The notes: generated by a model from the letters alone, not told the origin. DNA of 48,043 nucleotides from Chthoniobacter flavus (GCA_945878135.1 CAMDUL010000004.1:1-48043), one strand, 5' to 3'; counted from the first letter of the stretch, positions 1-8,670 are shown. Translations and numbers: made by a program.

Positions 1-121
1 GCCTCTCCCAAGATGAATTCTCCCTGAAGATCCGTGGTAGACCACCACGTTGATAGGTTGCGGGTGCAAGCACAGTAATGTGTTCAGCTCAGCAATACTA
101 ATGATCGTCCGGCTTGGTCAT
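1..121 (+). rRNA. 23S ribosomal RNA, 3' end (partial)
   Basis: The first ~120 bases match the conserved 3' end of bacterial 23S rRNA: the CCGTGGTAGACCACCACGTT segment, then GTTGATAGG, then ACTAATGATCG and GGCTTGG close to the mature end. The gene enters from the left edge, so only the last part of domain VI is present. The exact 3' end is uncertain by a few bases. A GGCCC/TTCG/GGGCC hairpin at about 133-154 lies in the spacer to 5S and probably belongs to the processing region. Confidence 0.93.
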
Positions 122-297
122 TTTTTTCCTCTGAGGGCCCTTCGGGGCCTCTCAAGAAACCTATGACTTTACTAACCTGTTGGTCGTTGTGCCTCTATGC
201 AGATGTGAAGGAACACGACGTTTGTCGCGGTTCTTCTTTGAAAATTTGGCAACGAAGGAATCGGCAGAAGCCGGCCCGCGCATGGCGCGGCTCGTGT

Positions 298-412
298 TCT
301 GGTGATCCTAGCGCAGTGGAACCACCCGTTCCCATCCCGAACACGGAAGTGAAACGCTGCAGCCCCGATGGTAGTGCTTCTATAGGTTGCGCGAGAGTAG
401 GACGTTGCCAGA
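298..412 (+). rRNA. 5S ribosomal RNA
   Basis: About 115 nt with the 5S landmarks: a 5' TCTGGTG arm pairing with the 3' GTTGCCAGA arm, the loop B/C segment CCCGTTCCCATCCCGAACAC, then GGAAGTGAAACGC and GCGAGAGTAGG. It follows the 23S 3' end by about 175 nt with no tRNA between, the usual 23S-5S order of one rRNA transcript. Confidence 0.95.
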
Positions 413-417
413 ATCCA

Positions 418-450
418 CCCTCCCCATGGTCTTCCATGGGGAGGGTTTTT
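418..450 (+). terminator. Rho-independent terminator of the rRNA operon
   Basis: A perfect 12-bp stem (CCCTCCCCATGG at 418-429, CCATGGGGAGGG at 434-445) with a TCTT loop is followed by five T. It starts 5 nt after the 5S RNA and is the clearest terminator in the window. Confidence 0.95.
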
Positions 451-460
451 CATTTGTAGC

Positions 461-622
461 GTGCGCCCGGATTCCGCCCCGGAAGCATCCAAGCCCTTGC
501 TCGCGCAGGTCGAGAGCGCGTTTGGCTTCGTCCCAAACCTCACGGCCATGCTGGCCGAGTCTCCGGCCGATGGTTTCACCCGGCAGCAGAGCCACGCCGA
601 GCGAGTCAACGGCTTGCCTTGA
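461..622 (+). pseudogene. Remnant of an AhpD/carboxymuconolactone decarboxylase-like gene
   Basis: A 53-codon frame, open from a GTG at 461 to a TGA at 620-622, encodes APEASKPLLAQVESAFGFVP followed by NLTAMLAESPA. This resembles the N-terminal helices of alkylhydroperoxidase D-like/carboxymuconolactone decarboxylase proteins (peroxide or lactone chemistry). Family members are about 150-190 residues and carry a CxxC motif; here the similarity ends after the first ~35 residues and the frame closes soon after. It is probably a 5' fragment left by a deletion. It sits directly behind the rRNA terminator and ahead of a toxin-antitoxin pair. A short expressed peptide cannot be excluded. Confidence 0.6.
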
Positions 623-623
623 T

Positions 624-646
624 ATTTGACTAACTATCGGACAAAT
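624..646. promoter_or_regulatory. Possible operator/promoter of the toxin-antitoxin pair
   Basis: ATTTG (624-628) and CAAAT (642-646) form a short inverted repeat in an AT-rich stretch just before the antitoxin start at 654. Antitoxins of this type usually bind palindromes over their own promoter. The arms are only 5 bp, so this is a weak call. Confidence 0.25.
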
Positions 647-653
647 TGAGTCG

Positions 654-881
654 ATGGAAGCCACCGTTACAGAGTTGCTCAGGGAGTTTCCGCGCCTGCG
701 CCGGGCTGCACTCGCTGGCGAAAGGGTGATCATCAAGTCAAGGGAGGGGGATCTCCAACTGACGCGCGACACGACCAAGCCGGCTTCCTTGCTCGGCGCC
801 ATGCAGGGACAGATCGTCCACTCGGCGGATGATATCGATCAGCCGAGCACCACTGATGCGGATTGGCGCGCCTCGTTGTGA
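654..881 (+). CDS. Phd/YefM-type antitoxin
   Basis: A 75-residue protein. Its N-terminal half (start MEATVTELLREFPRLRRAAL, then an AGERVIIKSREGDLQL-type strand pair) fits the DNA-binding fold of Phd/YefM antitoxins. The C-terminal half is polar with a WRASL tail, as expected for a segment that wraps and inhibits the toxin. The stop codon (879-881) overlaps the GTG start proposed for the PIN toxin, so the pair is probably translationally coupled. By family precedent the antitoxin neutralises the PIN nuclease and represses its own promoter. Sequence similarity among such antitoxins is low; the partner gene carries much of the assignment. Confidence 0.75.
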   Translation: MEATVTELLREFPRLRRAALAGERVIIKSREGDLQLTRDTTKPASLLGAMQGQIVHSADDIDQPSTTDADWRASL

Positions 882-1264
882 GGGTTCTGCTGGATACCCA
901 TGCCGTCCTTTGGGCCGCGGACAATGATGCACGTTTAGGAACCGAGGCTGCAGCCCTGCTGCGCGGCTGCCAGCCGGGTGATGCGGTAATTTCCGATTTG
1001 ACCATGCTCGAGGTCGCCATGCTGGTGAAAAAGGGCAGGGTAACGTTGAGTGTCCCGCTGCGCGATTACCTGCGCGGATTGCAGTCAATTTACCCTCTGC
1101 TCGCGATCAATGCGGACATCGCGGCGGCAGCCATGGATCTCCCCCTTCCCGGTGCCGATCCTTTCGATCGGGTGATCGTGGCCACGGCATTACATCACGA
1201 GCTGCCGTTGGCCACCCGTGATCGCGTGATCACTGGAGCGCAGGTTGTGCCGACGGTTTGGTAG
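878..1264 (+). CDS. PIN-domain toxin (VapC-like ribonuclease)
   Basis: From the GTG at 878 the protein has 128 residues, the usual size of single-domain PIN toxins. The acidic metal-binding residues are in place: D6 in LLDTHAVLW, E45 in LEVAML, D97 in DPFDRVIVATA and D115 in TRDRVI. These enzymes cut tRNA or rRNA with Mg2+/Mn2+. An in-frame TTG at 863 is possible, but GTG 878 gives a GTGA overlap with the antitoxin stop and starts directly at the first beta strand. The DTHAVLW and DPFDR signatures are typical of the PIN group paired with Phd-type antitoxins. All active-site residues are intact, so the toxin is probably functional. Confidence 0.85.
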   Translation: MRVLLDTHAVLWAADNDARLGTEAAALLRGCQPGDAVISDLTMLEVAMLVKKGRVTLSVPLRDYLRGLQSIYPLLAINADIAAAAMDLPLPGADPFDRVIVATALHHELPLATRDRVITGAQVVPTVW

Positions 1265-1338
1265 CTCCCGCGGCGCATGTGTGGAGAAGACATCATCGGC
1301 GGGGGCACCGATAACCATGGCCGAGGGTGGCCGGCGGG

Positions 1339-1473
1339 TCAGTTCTGACGGAGCCAGGCGATGGCTACCATGGCCACAACGAACCAGAAGGTTGCCGCCG
1401 CAACCAGAATGGCTGTCCACACGACGACCCGTGCCACGGGATCGTTTCTCGTTCGGTCTGGGATTTCGCTCAT
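1339..1473 (-). CDS. Small single-pass membrane protein, 44 residues
   Basis: A minus-strand ATG frame encodes a polar N-terminus (MSEIPDRTRNDPVARV) followed by one long hydrophobic segment (about residues 17-40: VVWTAILVAAATFWFVVAMV, then AIAWL) and the short tail RQN. The positive-outside-then-membrane layout is that of a genuine single-span micropeptide, not of random frame noise. It is the only coding signal on either strand between the toxin (1264) and the HD-GYP gene (1673). No Shine-Dalgarno site is visible. Function is unknown; homologues would decide whether it is real. Confidence 0.5.
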   Translation of the reverse strand: MSEIPDRTRNDPVARVVVWTAILVAAATFWFVVAMVAIAWLRQN

Positions 1474-1672
1474 GAGCGAGGGGAAAACGTATGCGTTTGA
1501 GAAGCGGATTATCATGCGTGGGGGGAGGACAATCTGCCAATTCCGCCCTCGCGGCGGGGCGCGCGCCGCCTTGTCACGCGTCTGCCGGTTGTCTGCCGCC
1601 CCCGGGGCTGGTAGGCTTGGGGCGTTGACCGATAAAGTGCATCATCCGTTCGAAGGGGAGCCCACGCTGATC

Positions 1673-2788
1673 ATGCTTCCCGCGAGCCGCGCTTTAGGAC
1701 TAAGCGAACGTCTCGCGGCCCTGCATTCGCACCTGCGCCGCGCGGTGCCCTCCGTCGATCGCATGGCGGTGGCGCTCTATGACCCGGAGATGGATTTGCT
1801 GAAGACTTTCGTCAATAGCACGGTCGACGGGGAACCTTTGCGTGCCTACCAATACAAGTTGTCCGAGTGCCCGAGTCTGCTCGCGCTGAAGGAAGGCGGC
1901 GAAGCCCGCGTGATCGATGACATCGCCCGCGAGTTGACCTCCGATAGCGAGCACACCCGCTGGGTCAAGAGCATGGGCTACCGGGCGTCCTACACCATCC
2001 CGCTCATGCACCAGGGGATGTTCGAAGGATTCATTTTTCTCGACTCGTGCCAACCCGGCGCCTTCACACCCGCGGTGGTGCAGGAAATCGGGATTTACGT
2101 GAACCTCCTTGTGCTCATGGTCGGCCAGGAGATGACGACGCTCCGCGCCTTGATCGGCAGCGTTCAGGTCGCGCGCGATTTCACCAGCCTTCGGGACGAG
2201 GAAACCGGAGCGCACCTCGAGCGGATGTCGCGCTTCAGCCGTTTGATCGCGCGCGGGCTGGTCCGGAGCCACGGCCTGAGCGACGAGTTTGTCGAACAGG
2301 TCTTCCTCTTTTCCCTGCTGCACGACATCGGAAAAGTCGGCATCCCGGATTCCGTGCTGCGCAAAAAGGGTGCGTTGACGTCCGAGGAACGCCGCGAGAT
2401 GCAGTCCCATGTGGCACTCGGCTCGGAGATGGTGGACCGCCTGGTCAATGACTTCGGACTGAGTGCAGTGGCCGGCATCGCGGTTCTGCGCAACGTGGTG
2501 GCGGGGCACCATGAATTCCTCGATGGCAGCGGTTACCCGCGGAAACTGCGCGCCGGCGACATTCCGCTCGAGGCCCGTATCGTCACGGTGGCCGATATTT
2601 TCGACGCCTTGACCAGCAAGCGTGCTTACAAAGAGGCGTGGACGATGGACGAAGCGCTTAAGACGATGGAGAAGATGGCGGCGGAGGGAAAACTCGATGC
2701 GGATTGCGTGGCTGTGCTGCACGCGAACAGGGAAGAAGCCCGGAAAATCATCGAGCGGTTTGGGGAGGCAGGAAGCCCTGTGGTGTAG
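1673..2788 (+). CDS. GAF / HD-GYP domain signalling protein
   Basis: A 371-residue protein from ATG 1673. Residues ~10-160 resemble a GAF sensor domain (with DRMAVALYD and GYRASYTIPLMHQG). Residues ~175-360 are an HD-GYP domain with the metal-binding H217-D218 of LLHDIGKVGIP, the HHEFLDGSGYP motif (GYP at 287-289), and DIFDALTSKRAYK. HD-GYP proteins hydrolyse cyclic di-GMP or related cyclic dinucleotides, so this is probably a soluble phosphodiesterase controlled by a GAF ligand. The frame is open back to 1361, but the upstream residues are low-complexity and unlike GAF proteins. TTG 1625 is an alternative start; ATG 1673 has AAGGGGAG upstream. The TAG stop lies inside the first arm of an inverted repeat. 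Confidence 0.88.
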   Translation: MLPASRALGLSERLAALHSHLRRAVPSVDRMAVALYDPEMDLLKTFVNSTVDGEPLRAYQYKLSECPSLLALKEGGEARVIDDIARELTSDSEHTRWVKSMGYRASYTIPLMHQGMFEGFIFLDSCQPGAFTPAVVQEIGIYVNLLVLMVGQEMTTLRALIGSVQVARDFTSLRDEETGAHLERMSRFSRLIARGLVRSHGLSDEFVEQVFLFSLLHDIGKVGIPDSVLRKKGALTSEERREMQSHVALGSEMVDRLVNDFGLSAVAGIAVLRNVVAGHHEFLDGSGYPRKLRAGDIPLEARIVTVADIFDALTSKRAYKEAWTMDEALKTMEKMAAEGKLDADCVAVLHANREEARKIIERFGEAGSPVV

Positions 2789-2853
2789 CGGCGGTCTATG
2801 ACCGTCGGAAACTTACCCAGCCAAGGCACCGACGGTCATAGACCGCCGCTACA
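2784..2853. repeat. Inverted repeat pair, TGTAGCGGCGG family, copy 1
   Basis: Two 25-nt arms (2784-2808 and 2829-2853) are perfect reverse complements separated by 20 nt. Each begins or ends with TGTAGCGGCGG and contains an inner palindrome, GGTCTATGACC. It lies between the HD-GYP gene, whose stop codon it contains, and the convergent SDR gene, where the RNA hairpin could act as a bidirectional terminator. Confidence 0.9.
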
Positions 2854-2867
2854 AAGCATGTGGATGG

Positions 2868-3572
2868 TCAGACAAGCTGGTGGCTCTCGGGCTGGAGGAC
2901 GACTTCGGCGAGGACGAGGTGCGGCGGGGCGTCGATCGCTTGCAGGATGAGATCGGCGGCGGTCGAGACCGGGATCATTTTGTCGCGTTGCACGGCCATG
3001 TTGATTTCGTCCCAGAAAGGCGAGTCGACGCCGCCGAGGAAGAAGAGGCAAAAGCGGATCCCGCTGCGCTGGTATTCCTGGGCGAAGGTCTTGATCAGTC
3101 CGGTCACCCCGAACTTGCTCGCGATGTAGGCGGCGGCATTTTTCATCACCGCTTTGCCGAGGATGCCGGGGAGAGTGATGAAGAGTCCGTGTTTTTGCGC
3201 GGCCATGACTTTGCAGGCCGACTGCGCGACAAGGAACGTGCCGCGCAGGTTGGTGTTCACGATCTTGCTGAATTCGGCGTCGGTGGTGTCGGCGGCAGGT
3301 TTGATCAGGCCCATGCCGGCGCAATGAACGACGCAATCGATGCCGCCCATCGATTCATTGGCTTTGGTCACGAGCGCCTCGGCGGCGTGGGGTGCGGTGA
3401 GGTCGGAAGCGAGGGTTTCGATGGAGGCCGCGCCGGTGCAAGCGGCGGAGACTTCGGCGAGCTTGGCTTCAGAGCGGCCGTTGAGGGTGAGTTTTGCCCC
3501 GCGGGCGGCGAGGCGGATGGCGAGTTCGCGTCCGATCCCGCTCGAGGCGCCGGTGATGAGGAATTTGTCCAT
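2868..3572 (-). CDS. Short-chain dehydrogenase/reductase with altered active site
   Basis: A 234-residue Rossmann-fold SDR. The cofactor motif is TGASSGIG (residues 7-14), followed by HCAG (83-86), the active-site Asn in IVNTNLRG (N108) and Y149-IAS-K153. In classical SDRs a Ser lies 13 residues before the Tyr; here that position is G136 within ITLPGILGK, so the Ser-Tyr-Lys triad is incomplete. NGR at 31-33 suggests NADP(H) preference. The substrate is unknown. ATG 3572 is chosen because the fold begins at once (MDKFLITGASSG); upstream in-frame codons run into a repeat. It lies downstream of acs on the same strand, separated by repeat copy 2. Confidence 0.85.
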   Translation of the reverse strand: MDKFLITGASSGIGRELAIRLAARGAKLTLNGRSEAKLAEVSAACTGAASIETLASDLTAPHAAEALVTKANESMGGIDCVVHCAGMGLIKPAADTTDAEFSKIVNTNLRGTFLVAQSACKVMAAQKHGLFITLPGILGKAVMKNAAAYIASKFGVTGLIKTFAQEYQRSGIRFCLFFLGGVDSPFWDEINMAVQRDKMIPVSTAADLILQAIDAPPHLVLAEVVLQPESHQLV

Positions 3573-3607
3573 GGTTGTGAGGTTACGCGCGACGTTCTTC
3601 GTTTGGT

Positions 3608-3676
3608 TGTAGCGGCGGACTATGTCCGCCGGTGGCTGATAGGGTAAGGTTCCGACGGTCATAGACCGCCGCTACA
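3608..3676. repeat. Inverted repeat pair, TGTAGCGGCGG family, copy 2
   Basis: Arms 3608-3632 and 3652-3676 share the outer TGTAGCGGCGG/CCGCCGCTACA sequence. The left arm carries GGACTATGTCC and the right GGTCATAGACC, so each arm keeps its own inner palindrome although the arms differ. It fills the gap between acs and the SDR gene. Confidence 0.88.
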
Positions 3677-3687
3677 AATTTGGGGAA

Positions 3688-5634
3688 TCACGAATCCTGC
3701 AGCTTGAGTTTCGAAAGTATGCTGAAGTCTTCGAGGGTTGTCGTGTCGCCTTTGACGTCTTTGCCGCTGGCGATTTCCTTGAGGATGCGGCGCATGATCT
3801 TGCCGCTGCGGGTTTTCGGCAGCGCTTCGGCGAAGTGGATGTCGTCCGGCTTGGCGATGGCGCCGATGGCATTCCCCACATGCTTGCGCAGTTTGTCGCG
3901 CAATTCCGCACTGGGTTTCTCGCCTCCCTTCAAGGTGACGAAGGCGACGACGCCTTGGCCTTTGATTTCATCCGGACGCCCGACCACGGCGGCTTCGGCC
4001 ACCGCGTGGTGGGCGACCAGGGCGCTTTCGATTTCCGCCGTGCCGAGGCGGTGACCGGCCACATTGAGCACGTCGTCAATGCGTCCGACGATCCAGAAAT
4101 ATCCGTCCTTGTCGCGGCGGGCGCCGTCACCGGTGAAATAAAATCCGGGGATTTCGCTCCAGTAGGTTTTTTTATACCGCGTCTTGTCGCCGTAGATGGT
4201 GCGGAGCATGGAAGGCCAGGGTTTGCGCACGACAAGCTTGCCGCCGACGTTGGGTCCGACTTCTTTGCCCTTGTCGTCGACAATGGCCGCATCGATGCCG
4301 AAGAACGGCAGGGTGGCCGTGCCGGGCTTGGTCGGCGTGGCACCGGGGAGCGGAGAGATCATGATGGCGCCGGTTTCGGTCTGCCACCAGGTGTCGACGA
4401 TCGGGCAGCGTCCGCCGCCGATCTTTTGGTGATACCACATCCATGCTTCGGGGTTGATCGGTTCGCCGACGGTGCCGAGGAGGCGGAGCGAGGAGAGGTC
4501 GTGTTTGTCGACCCATTCGTCGCCCCATTTGATGAAAGCTCGGATGGCGGTGGGTGCGGTGTAGAAGACCGTCACGCCGTAATTCTCGATGATGCGCCAA
4601 AAGCGGTCCGGGTCGGGCCAGTTCGGCGCGCCTTCATACATGAGGCAGGTCGCGCCATTGGCGAGGGGACCGTAGACGAGATAGCTGTGGCCCGTGATCC
4701 AACCCACGTCGGCCGTGCACCAATAGATGTCGTCCTCGCGCAGATCGAAGATGTATTTGGTCGTGGCATAGGTGCCGGTGAGGTATCCGCCGCTGGTGTG
4801 AAGGATGCCCTTGGGTTTTCCGGTCGAGCCGCTGGTGTAGAGAATGAAAAGCGGATGCTCGCTGTCGTGGTGGATGACGGGACAGGCGGCATTGACGTAT
4901 TCCAGTTCGCGGTGCCACCAGACATCGCGTCCTTCCTGGATGTGCACCTCGTTGTTGGCGCGCTTCAGGACGATGACTTTTTTAATGGTCGTTTCCCCGG
5001 CCAGCGCGGCGTCGACATTGTGTTTGAGCGGAACAATGGCGCCACGGCGGTATCCGCCGTCGGCCGTGACCACGCAGGTCGCACCGCAGTCGGCGATGCG
5101 GTCGCGGATGCTGTCCGCACTGAACCCCCCGAAGATGACCGAGTGCACCGCACCGATCCGCGCGCAGGCCAGCATGGCGATGGCGGCTTCGGGAACGAGC
5201 GGCATGTAGATGATGACGCGGTCGCCTTTTTTCACCCCGTTGCGTTTGAGGACATTGGCGAAGAGGCAGACTTCGCGGTGGAGTTGTCCGTAGGTCAGCG
5301 TGCGTTTTTCCCCGGGTTCACCTTCCCAGATGATGGCCGCTTTGTTTTTCCGGTCGCTGGTCGCATGGCGGTCCACGCAATTCTCCGCGACATTGAGCGT
5401 GCCGCCGTCGAACCAGCGGGCGAAGGGGGCTTTCCATTGCAGGACGGATTTCCATTTTCGGCCCCATTGGAGTTCGGCCGCTTCCTTGGCCCAGAATTTT
5501 TGCGGATTTTTGACCGAAGCAGCGTGCAGGCGTTTGTAGTCCGCCATGCTTTTGAAACGCGCTTTTTTGCTGAATTCGCGCGGGGGTTTGATGATCCGCT
5601 TTTCGACGAGGTGGGATTCGATGTTCTGGCTCAT
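3688..5634 (-). CDS. acs: Acetyl-CoA synthetase (AMP-forming)
   Basis: A 648-residue ANL-superfamily ligase, the usual Acs length. It activates acetate with ATP to acetyl-AMP and transfers it to CoA. Visible motifs are the phosphate-binding loop [11 protein letters not shown], the active-site segments [12 protein letters not shown] and [17 protein letters not shown], and the C-terminal [11 protein letters not shown], whose K612 matches the catalytic, acetylation-controlled lysine (K609 in E. coli). The tryptophan of WWQTETG is the residue that restricts the acyl pocket to acetate. ATG 5634 gives a standard N-terminus; longer in-frame extensions overlap the upstream gene and look non-coding. 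It follows the SprT-like gene by 46 nt. Confidence 0.96.
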   Translation of the reverse strand: MSQNIESHLVEKRIIKPPREFSKKARFKSMADYKRLHAASVKNPQKFWAKEAAELQWGRKWKSVLQWKAPFARWFDGGTLNVAENCVDRHATSDRKNKAAIIWEGEPGEKRTLTYGQLHREVCLFANVLKRNGVKKGDRVIIYMPLVPEAAIAMLACARIGAVHSVIFGGFSADSIRDRIADCGATCVVTADGGYRRGAIVPLKHNVDAALAGETTIKKVIVLKRANNEVHIQEGRDVWWHRELEYVNAACPVIHHDSEHPLFILYTSGSTGKPKGILHTSGGYLTGTYATTKYIFDLREDDIYWCTADVGWITGHSYLVYGPLANGATCLMYEGAPNWPDPDRFWRIIENYGVTVFYTAPTAIRAFIKWGDEWVDKHDLSSLRLLGTVGEPINPEAWMWYHQKIGGGRCPIVDTWWQTETGAIMISPLPGATPTKPGTATLPFFGIDAAIVDDKGKEVGPNVGGKLVVRKPWPSMLRTIYGDKTRYKKTYWSEIPGFYFTGDGARRDKDGYFWIVGRIDDVLNVAGHRLGTAEIESALVAHHAVAEAAVVGRPDEIKGQGVVAFVTLKGGEKPSAELRDKLRKHVGNAIGAIAKPDDIHFAEALPKTRSGKIMRRILKEIASGKDVKGDTTTLEDFSILSKLKLQDS

Positions 5635-5680
5635 GGGGATGGTCGGGGGGAAGCAGAGTGTGCCGAACGCTCGCGACGAC

Positions 5681-6283
5681 TCACAACCGAAAAAGCTCCG
5701 GTTGCTGCAGGATATTTCCGTTGAGCAACGGGGCAGGTCCGGGCACGAAGCGGAAGCCGCGGTCGTAACGTCCGCCGGCGTGGACGCGGCAGCAGGCGAG
5801 GCAGGCTTCGGCGCGTCGAAAGGGACGCACGCGCCGGACTTCGCGGCGGCACTGCGGACAATGATAAATGTGTTTGCGCTCCACACGTCGCGGTGCGGCG
5901 AGGGGAAGGGTGTGGCAGCGTTTTTCGTCCGCCAACCCGAGGTCGCGGCAGGCTTGCCGCCATTCGGGCCCGTGCGGATCGATCATGCGTCGCGGGTTGC
6001 GGGCGTGGGCGACCAGATGGGCCAACTCGTGGAGGAAAGTGCGGGTCAGTTCCTGCGGGAAGGCGAGAAGACGGGGATTGAGCAGAATGACCGCGCAATC
6101 AAGCCGGGCCAGACCGGCCGTGGTGCGCAGGCGGGCGTGCCAGCGCAGGGTGACTTGAGCGGACAATCTCGGCAGTTGGAATCGATCGGCCCATCCGCGT
6201 GCTTCGATCTCCATGTGCCGCAGAACCTCGACCGGGTGCAGGGCACCGGATTGGAGGGCGCGTGCGTGTGGAGTCGGGTTCAT
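5681..6283 (-). CDS. SprT-like zinc metalloprotease domain protein
   Basis: A 200-residue protein with HELAH (H85, E86, H89), the HExxH zinc site of SprT/Spartan-like peptidases, and downstream [14 protein letters not shown], which fits the third ligand region. A C-terminal zinc ribbon follows (HCPQC, then ACLACC, residues ~145-175). Spartan-type proteins degrade proteins crosslinked to DNA; the role of bacterial SprT is poorly established. The start at ATG 6283 ([10 protein letters not shown]) excludes an upstream in-frame stretch that lies in the divergent promoter region. It is probably cotranscribed with acs. Confidence 0.82.
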   Translation of the reverse strand: MNPTPHARALQSGALHPVEVLRHMEIEARGWADRFQLPRLSAQVTLRWHARLRTTAGLARLDCAVILLNPRLLAFPQELTRTFLHELAHLVAHARNPRRMIDPHGPEWRQACRDLGLADEKRCHTLPLAAPRRVERKHIYHCPQCRREVRRVRPFRRAEACLACCRVHAGGRYDRGFRFVPGPAPLLNGNILQQPELFRL

Positions 6284-6391
6284 GCGCAATACAGGGACAC
6301 AGTCGGAGTTAAGGGAGGCCTCATCACATAGCAACGAATCTTGCGGCGCGCATCGCGATTTTACGGTGGGTTGGCGAGCGGGCGACGCCGT

Positions 6392-6421
6392 TTGACTTCG
6401 CCGCCCGCCCCCAGATATTTT
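6392..6421 (+). promoter_or_regulatory. Predicted promoter of the redox-fusion/ABC operon
   Basis: TTGACT (6392-6397), 18-nt spacer, TATTTT (6416-6421) in the 200-nt divergent region between the SprT-like gene and the fusion gene. A start near 6428 would give a leader of about 57 nt to ATG 6485 and would exclude the in-frame ATG at 6425. Confidence 0.4.
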
Positions 6422-6484
6422 GGGATGTTGCGATCGGCCCAACTGTGCGTTTCGGCGCTATGCGTACTCCGATTCGCCTCCCAT

Positions 6485-8668
6485 ATGACGCCCAAACCCC
6501 GAAATTCATTTGCCGCGCAGGCATGCGTTCGGGTCACTCTGCTGGTTTTTGTTTTTCTTTTTTCGCGCGTTACGGCTTCTGCCGAGATTCCCGCGGTGAA
6601 AGAGGGGGTGGGGGCTCCGAACTCGCAGCAGGGGGATCTGCCTCCCTTGCCGGAAAGGGCGGTTGCCATGGACGCCATCAGCGTCAGCGACGCCTCGGGC
6701 ACGAGCAAATGCCTCGCGGAATACGCGGGAAAGTCGGCCACGGTCATCGTGTTTCTCTATGAAGACTGCCCCATGTGCAAAAAAGCCGCTCCAATCGTGG
6801 AAGATCTTTGGCGGAGCGAGCGGGGTCGCGGAGCGCAAGTGCTGGGCGTGTTCATCGACGGAACATCGACCGCCGGACTGGAGAAATTCCAAAAGGAATA
6901 CGGCCTCACTTTTCCCTTGCTCATGGATACCGGCGGCAAGCTCGCGTCCGCCCTCTCCGCGACCGTCGTGCCGGAGGCGTTTGTTTTGGATCAGGGAAAC
7001 AAGGTTCGATACTTGGGCCGCATCAACGACTCCTACCAAGTCCGGGGCGAATCGAGCCAAACCCCGATCCGGGAGGATTTGAGAGAAGCGCTGAGTGATG
7101 TTCTCACGGGATCGAAGGTGAGGCTCCCGCGAACCCTCGCCGTGGGTTGCGCTTTGGGTTTGGTGGGTAGCAAAAAGAAAGTCCCGCCTCAACCGGCTCC
7201 GGCCGTGGAAAGAACGGTCACCTACCATCAGGACGTGGCGCCGATCCTGCGCAAGCATTGCATGTCGTGTCATAGTGCGGGGAACGCCGGGCCGTTCACT
7301 CTCACCAGCTACGATGACGCCGTCGACATGCTGCAAATGGGTCTGCAGGAGATCAAGGCGCGGCGCATGCCTCCCGCCCAGGCGGAAAGCGATTTGGAAA
7401 TTATCCGGCCCAATACGATGGCGCCGGAGGAGGTGGAGACACTTCGTGCCTGGGTCAAGGGAGGCGAAGAAGAGGGTGATCCGGCCACCGCCGCACCTTT
7501 GGAGCCCTTGCACGATCAGAAGAATTTCCAAGCGGAGCTCGGGCCGCCAGACCTCATCATCGAACAGAGCGAACCGTTCCACCTCGGTCCGGTGGGAAGC
7601 GATGTCTACCGGCATCTGGTTTTTCCGATTAACAGCGACAAGGACTTGCGGGTGCGCGCCGTGCAATTGCTCCCTTCGGAGCACTCGATTGTGCATCATG
7701 CGCTCATCGGCTATATGCCGCACTCCGAGGCGCAAAACGCGCTGCGGGAATACGGCGGACCTGGTCCCACCTACGCGGAGGGCGATGCCGGCCCGGGATT
7801 TTGGGCCCATCACGGAATCGGGTTCCGCCTTCTTCCGCCGCGGGCCGACGGGATGCCGCGCTTCAGCTTCCTCAGCGCGTATGTCCCGGGAACGGAAGCC
7901 TACGTTGCGCCGAGCGATGCCGATTACATTATTCCCGCCGGATCCGACATCGTCGTGCAGATGCACTACCACCGCAACGGAAAGCAAACGCAGGATTCGA
8001 CCCGTATGGGGCTCTGGCTACGCAAGGACGGCAATTTTCCCCCGAAGTTAGCCAGTATGCTTTTTATCCACGGTGAGCTGGTGGTGATTCCCGCCGGGAT
8101 CAAAAACATGAGAGTTACCGGCCAATGGACAGTTCCCGAGGACTGCACGATCGCGGGGCTTGGTCCCCATGCGCACATGCTGGCCCGGTCTTTGGAAGTC
8201 ACCGCTGACATTCCGGGGCGGGGCCGCGTGTTGCTCATCAAGGTTCCGCGTTGGGATTACGACTGGCAACAGCCGTATTTTTTCAAGGAGCCGTTTTTCC
8301 TGCCGAAGGGAACCACCCTCACGGCCGCGGGAATTTTTGACAACAGCGCGGATAATCCGAGAAATCCCTTCAACCCGCCGCAGCCCGTTTTTCTCGGCGA
8401 GGCGACAACCGACGAAATGCTCCTTCCCATGCTGGTGCTCACCTCCGAAAAGCAGATAGATCCGCACGGGGGCAGTTTCACGAGGTTCGGTGCTGCGTTG
8501 GACCGTGCGAACTTTCTGCGGGACATCTACAATGACCGCCTGTCTTTCGAGGTGCAGCCCGACGGAACCGTCTTGCGTGTCGCCTACACGACCGGCGACG
8601 GGGTGCTACACCGGTTAAAGAAACCTATCGACCCCGCCTTGCCTCCCTCGGAGTACAAAAAATACTGA
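6485..8668 (+). CDS. Exported thioredoxin-like / cytochrome c / copper monooxygenase-like fusion
   Basis: A 727-residue three-domain protein. A signal peptide (VTLLVFVFLFSRVTASA) precedes a thioredoxin/AhpC-TSA-like domain with C95-PM-C98. A single c-type haem motif follows, C259-MS-C262-H263, with RRMPP downstream as a likely Met ligand. The C-terminal part resembles copper type II ascorbate-dependent monooxygenases (PHM/DBH fold): H400 and H404-H405 (HSIVHHALIGYM), H494-Y-H496 (MHYH) and H562/H564-M565 (GPHAHM). Such fusions occur in Verrucomicrobiota and Planctomycetota, but their substrate is unknown. Electron flow from dithiol or haem to copper is an inference. The next gene starts 2 nt after the stop, implying coupling. 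Confidence 0.85.
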   Translation: MTPKPRNSFAAQACVRVTLLVFVFLFSRVTASAEIPAVKEGVGAPNSQQGDLPPLPERAVAMDAISVSDASGTSKCLAEYAGKSATVIVFLYEDCPMCKKAAPIVEDLWRSERGRGAQVLGVFIDGTSTAGLEKFQKEYGLTFPLLMDTGGKLASALSATVVPEAFVLDQGNKVRYLGRINDSYQVRGESSQTPIREDLREALSDVLTGSKVRLPRTLAVGCALGLVGSKKKVPPQPAPAVERTVTYHQDVAPILRKHCMSCHSAGNAGPFTLTSYDDAVDMLQMGLQEIKARRMPPAQAESDLEIIRPNTMAPEEVETLRAWVKGGEEEGDPATAAPLEPLHDQKNFQAELGPPDLIIEQSEPFHLGPVGSDVYRHLVFPINSDKDLRVRAVQLLPSEHSIVHHALIGYMPHSEAQNALREYGGPGPTYAEGDAGPGFWAHHGIGFRLLPPRADGMPRFSFLSAYVPGTEAYVAPSDADYIIPAGSDIVVQMHYHRNGKQTQDSTRMGLWLRKDGNFPPKLASMLFIHGELVVIPAGIKNMRVTGQWTVPEDCTIAGLGPHAHMLARSLEVTADIPGRGRVLLIKVPRWDYDWQQPYFFKEPFFLPKGTTLTAAGIFDNSADNPRNPFNPPQPVFLGEATTDEMLLPMLVLTSEKQIDPHGGSFTRFGAALDRANFLRDIYNDRLSFEVQPDGTVLRVAYTTGDGVLHRLKKPIDPALPPSEYKKY

Positions 8669-8670
8669 CC

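Noticed and set aside
133..154. Hairpin in the 23S-5S spacer as a terminator
   Set aside because: It lies upstream of 5S and lacks a T-run after it; more likely an rRNA processing stem.
1361..1672. N-terminal extension of the HD-GYP frame
   Set aside because: Residues are low-complexity (many T, R, G) and start outside a plausible RBS context; the small minus-strand gene overlaps it. ATG 1673 or TTG 1625 fits better.
3835..5724. 629-codon open frame on the plus strand opposite acs
   Set aside because: It is the complement of acs, rich in D/G/V/A from reading the GC-rich antisense strand; no domain pattern.
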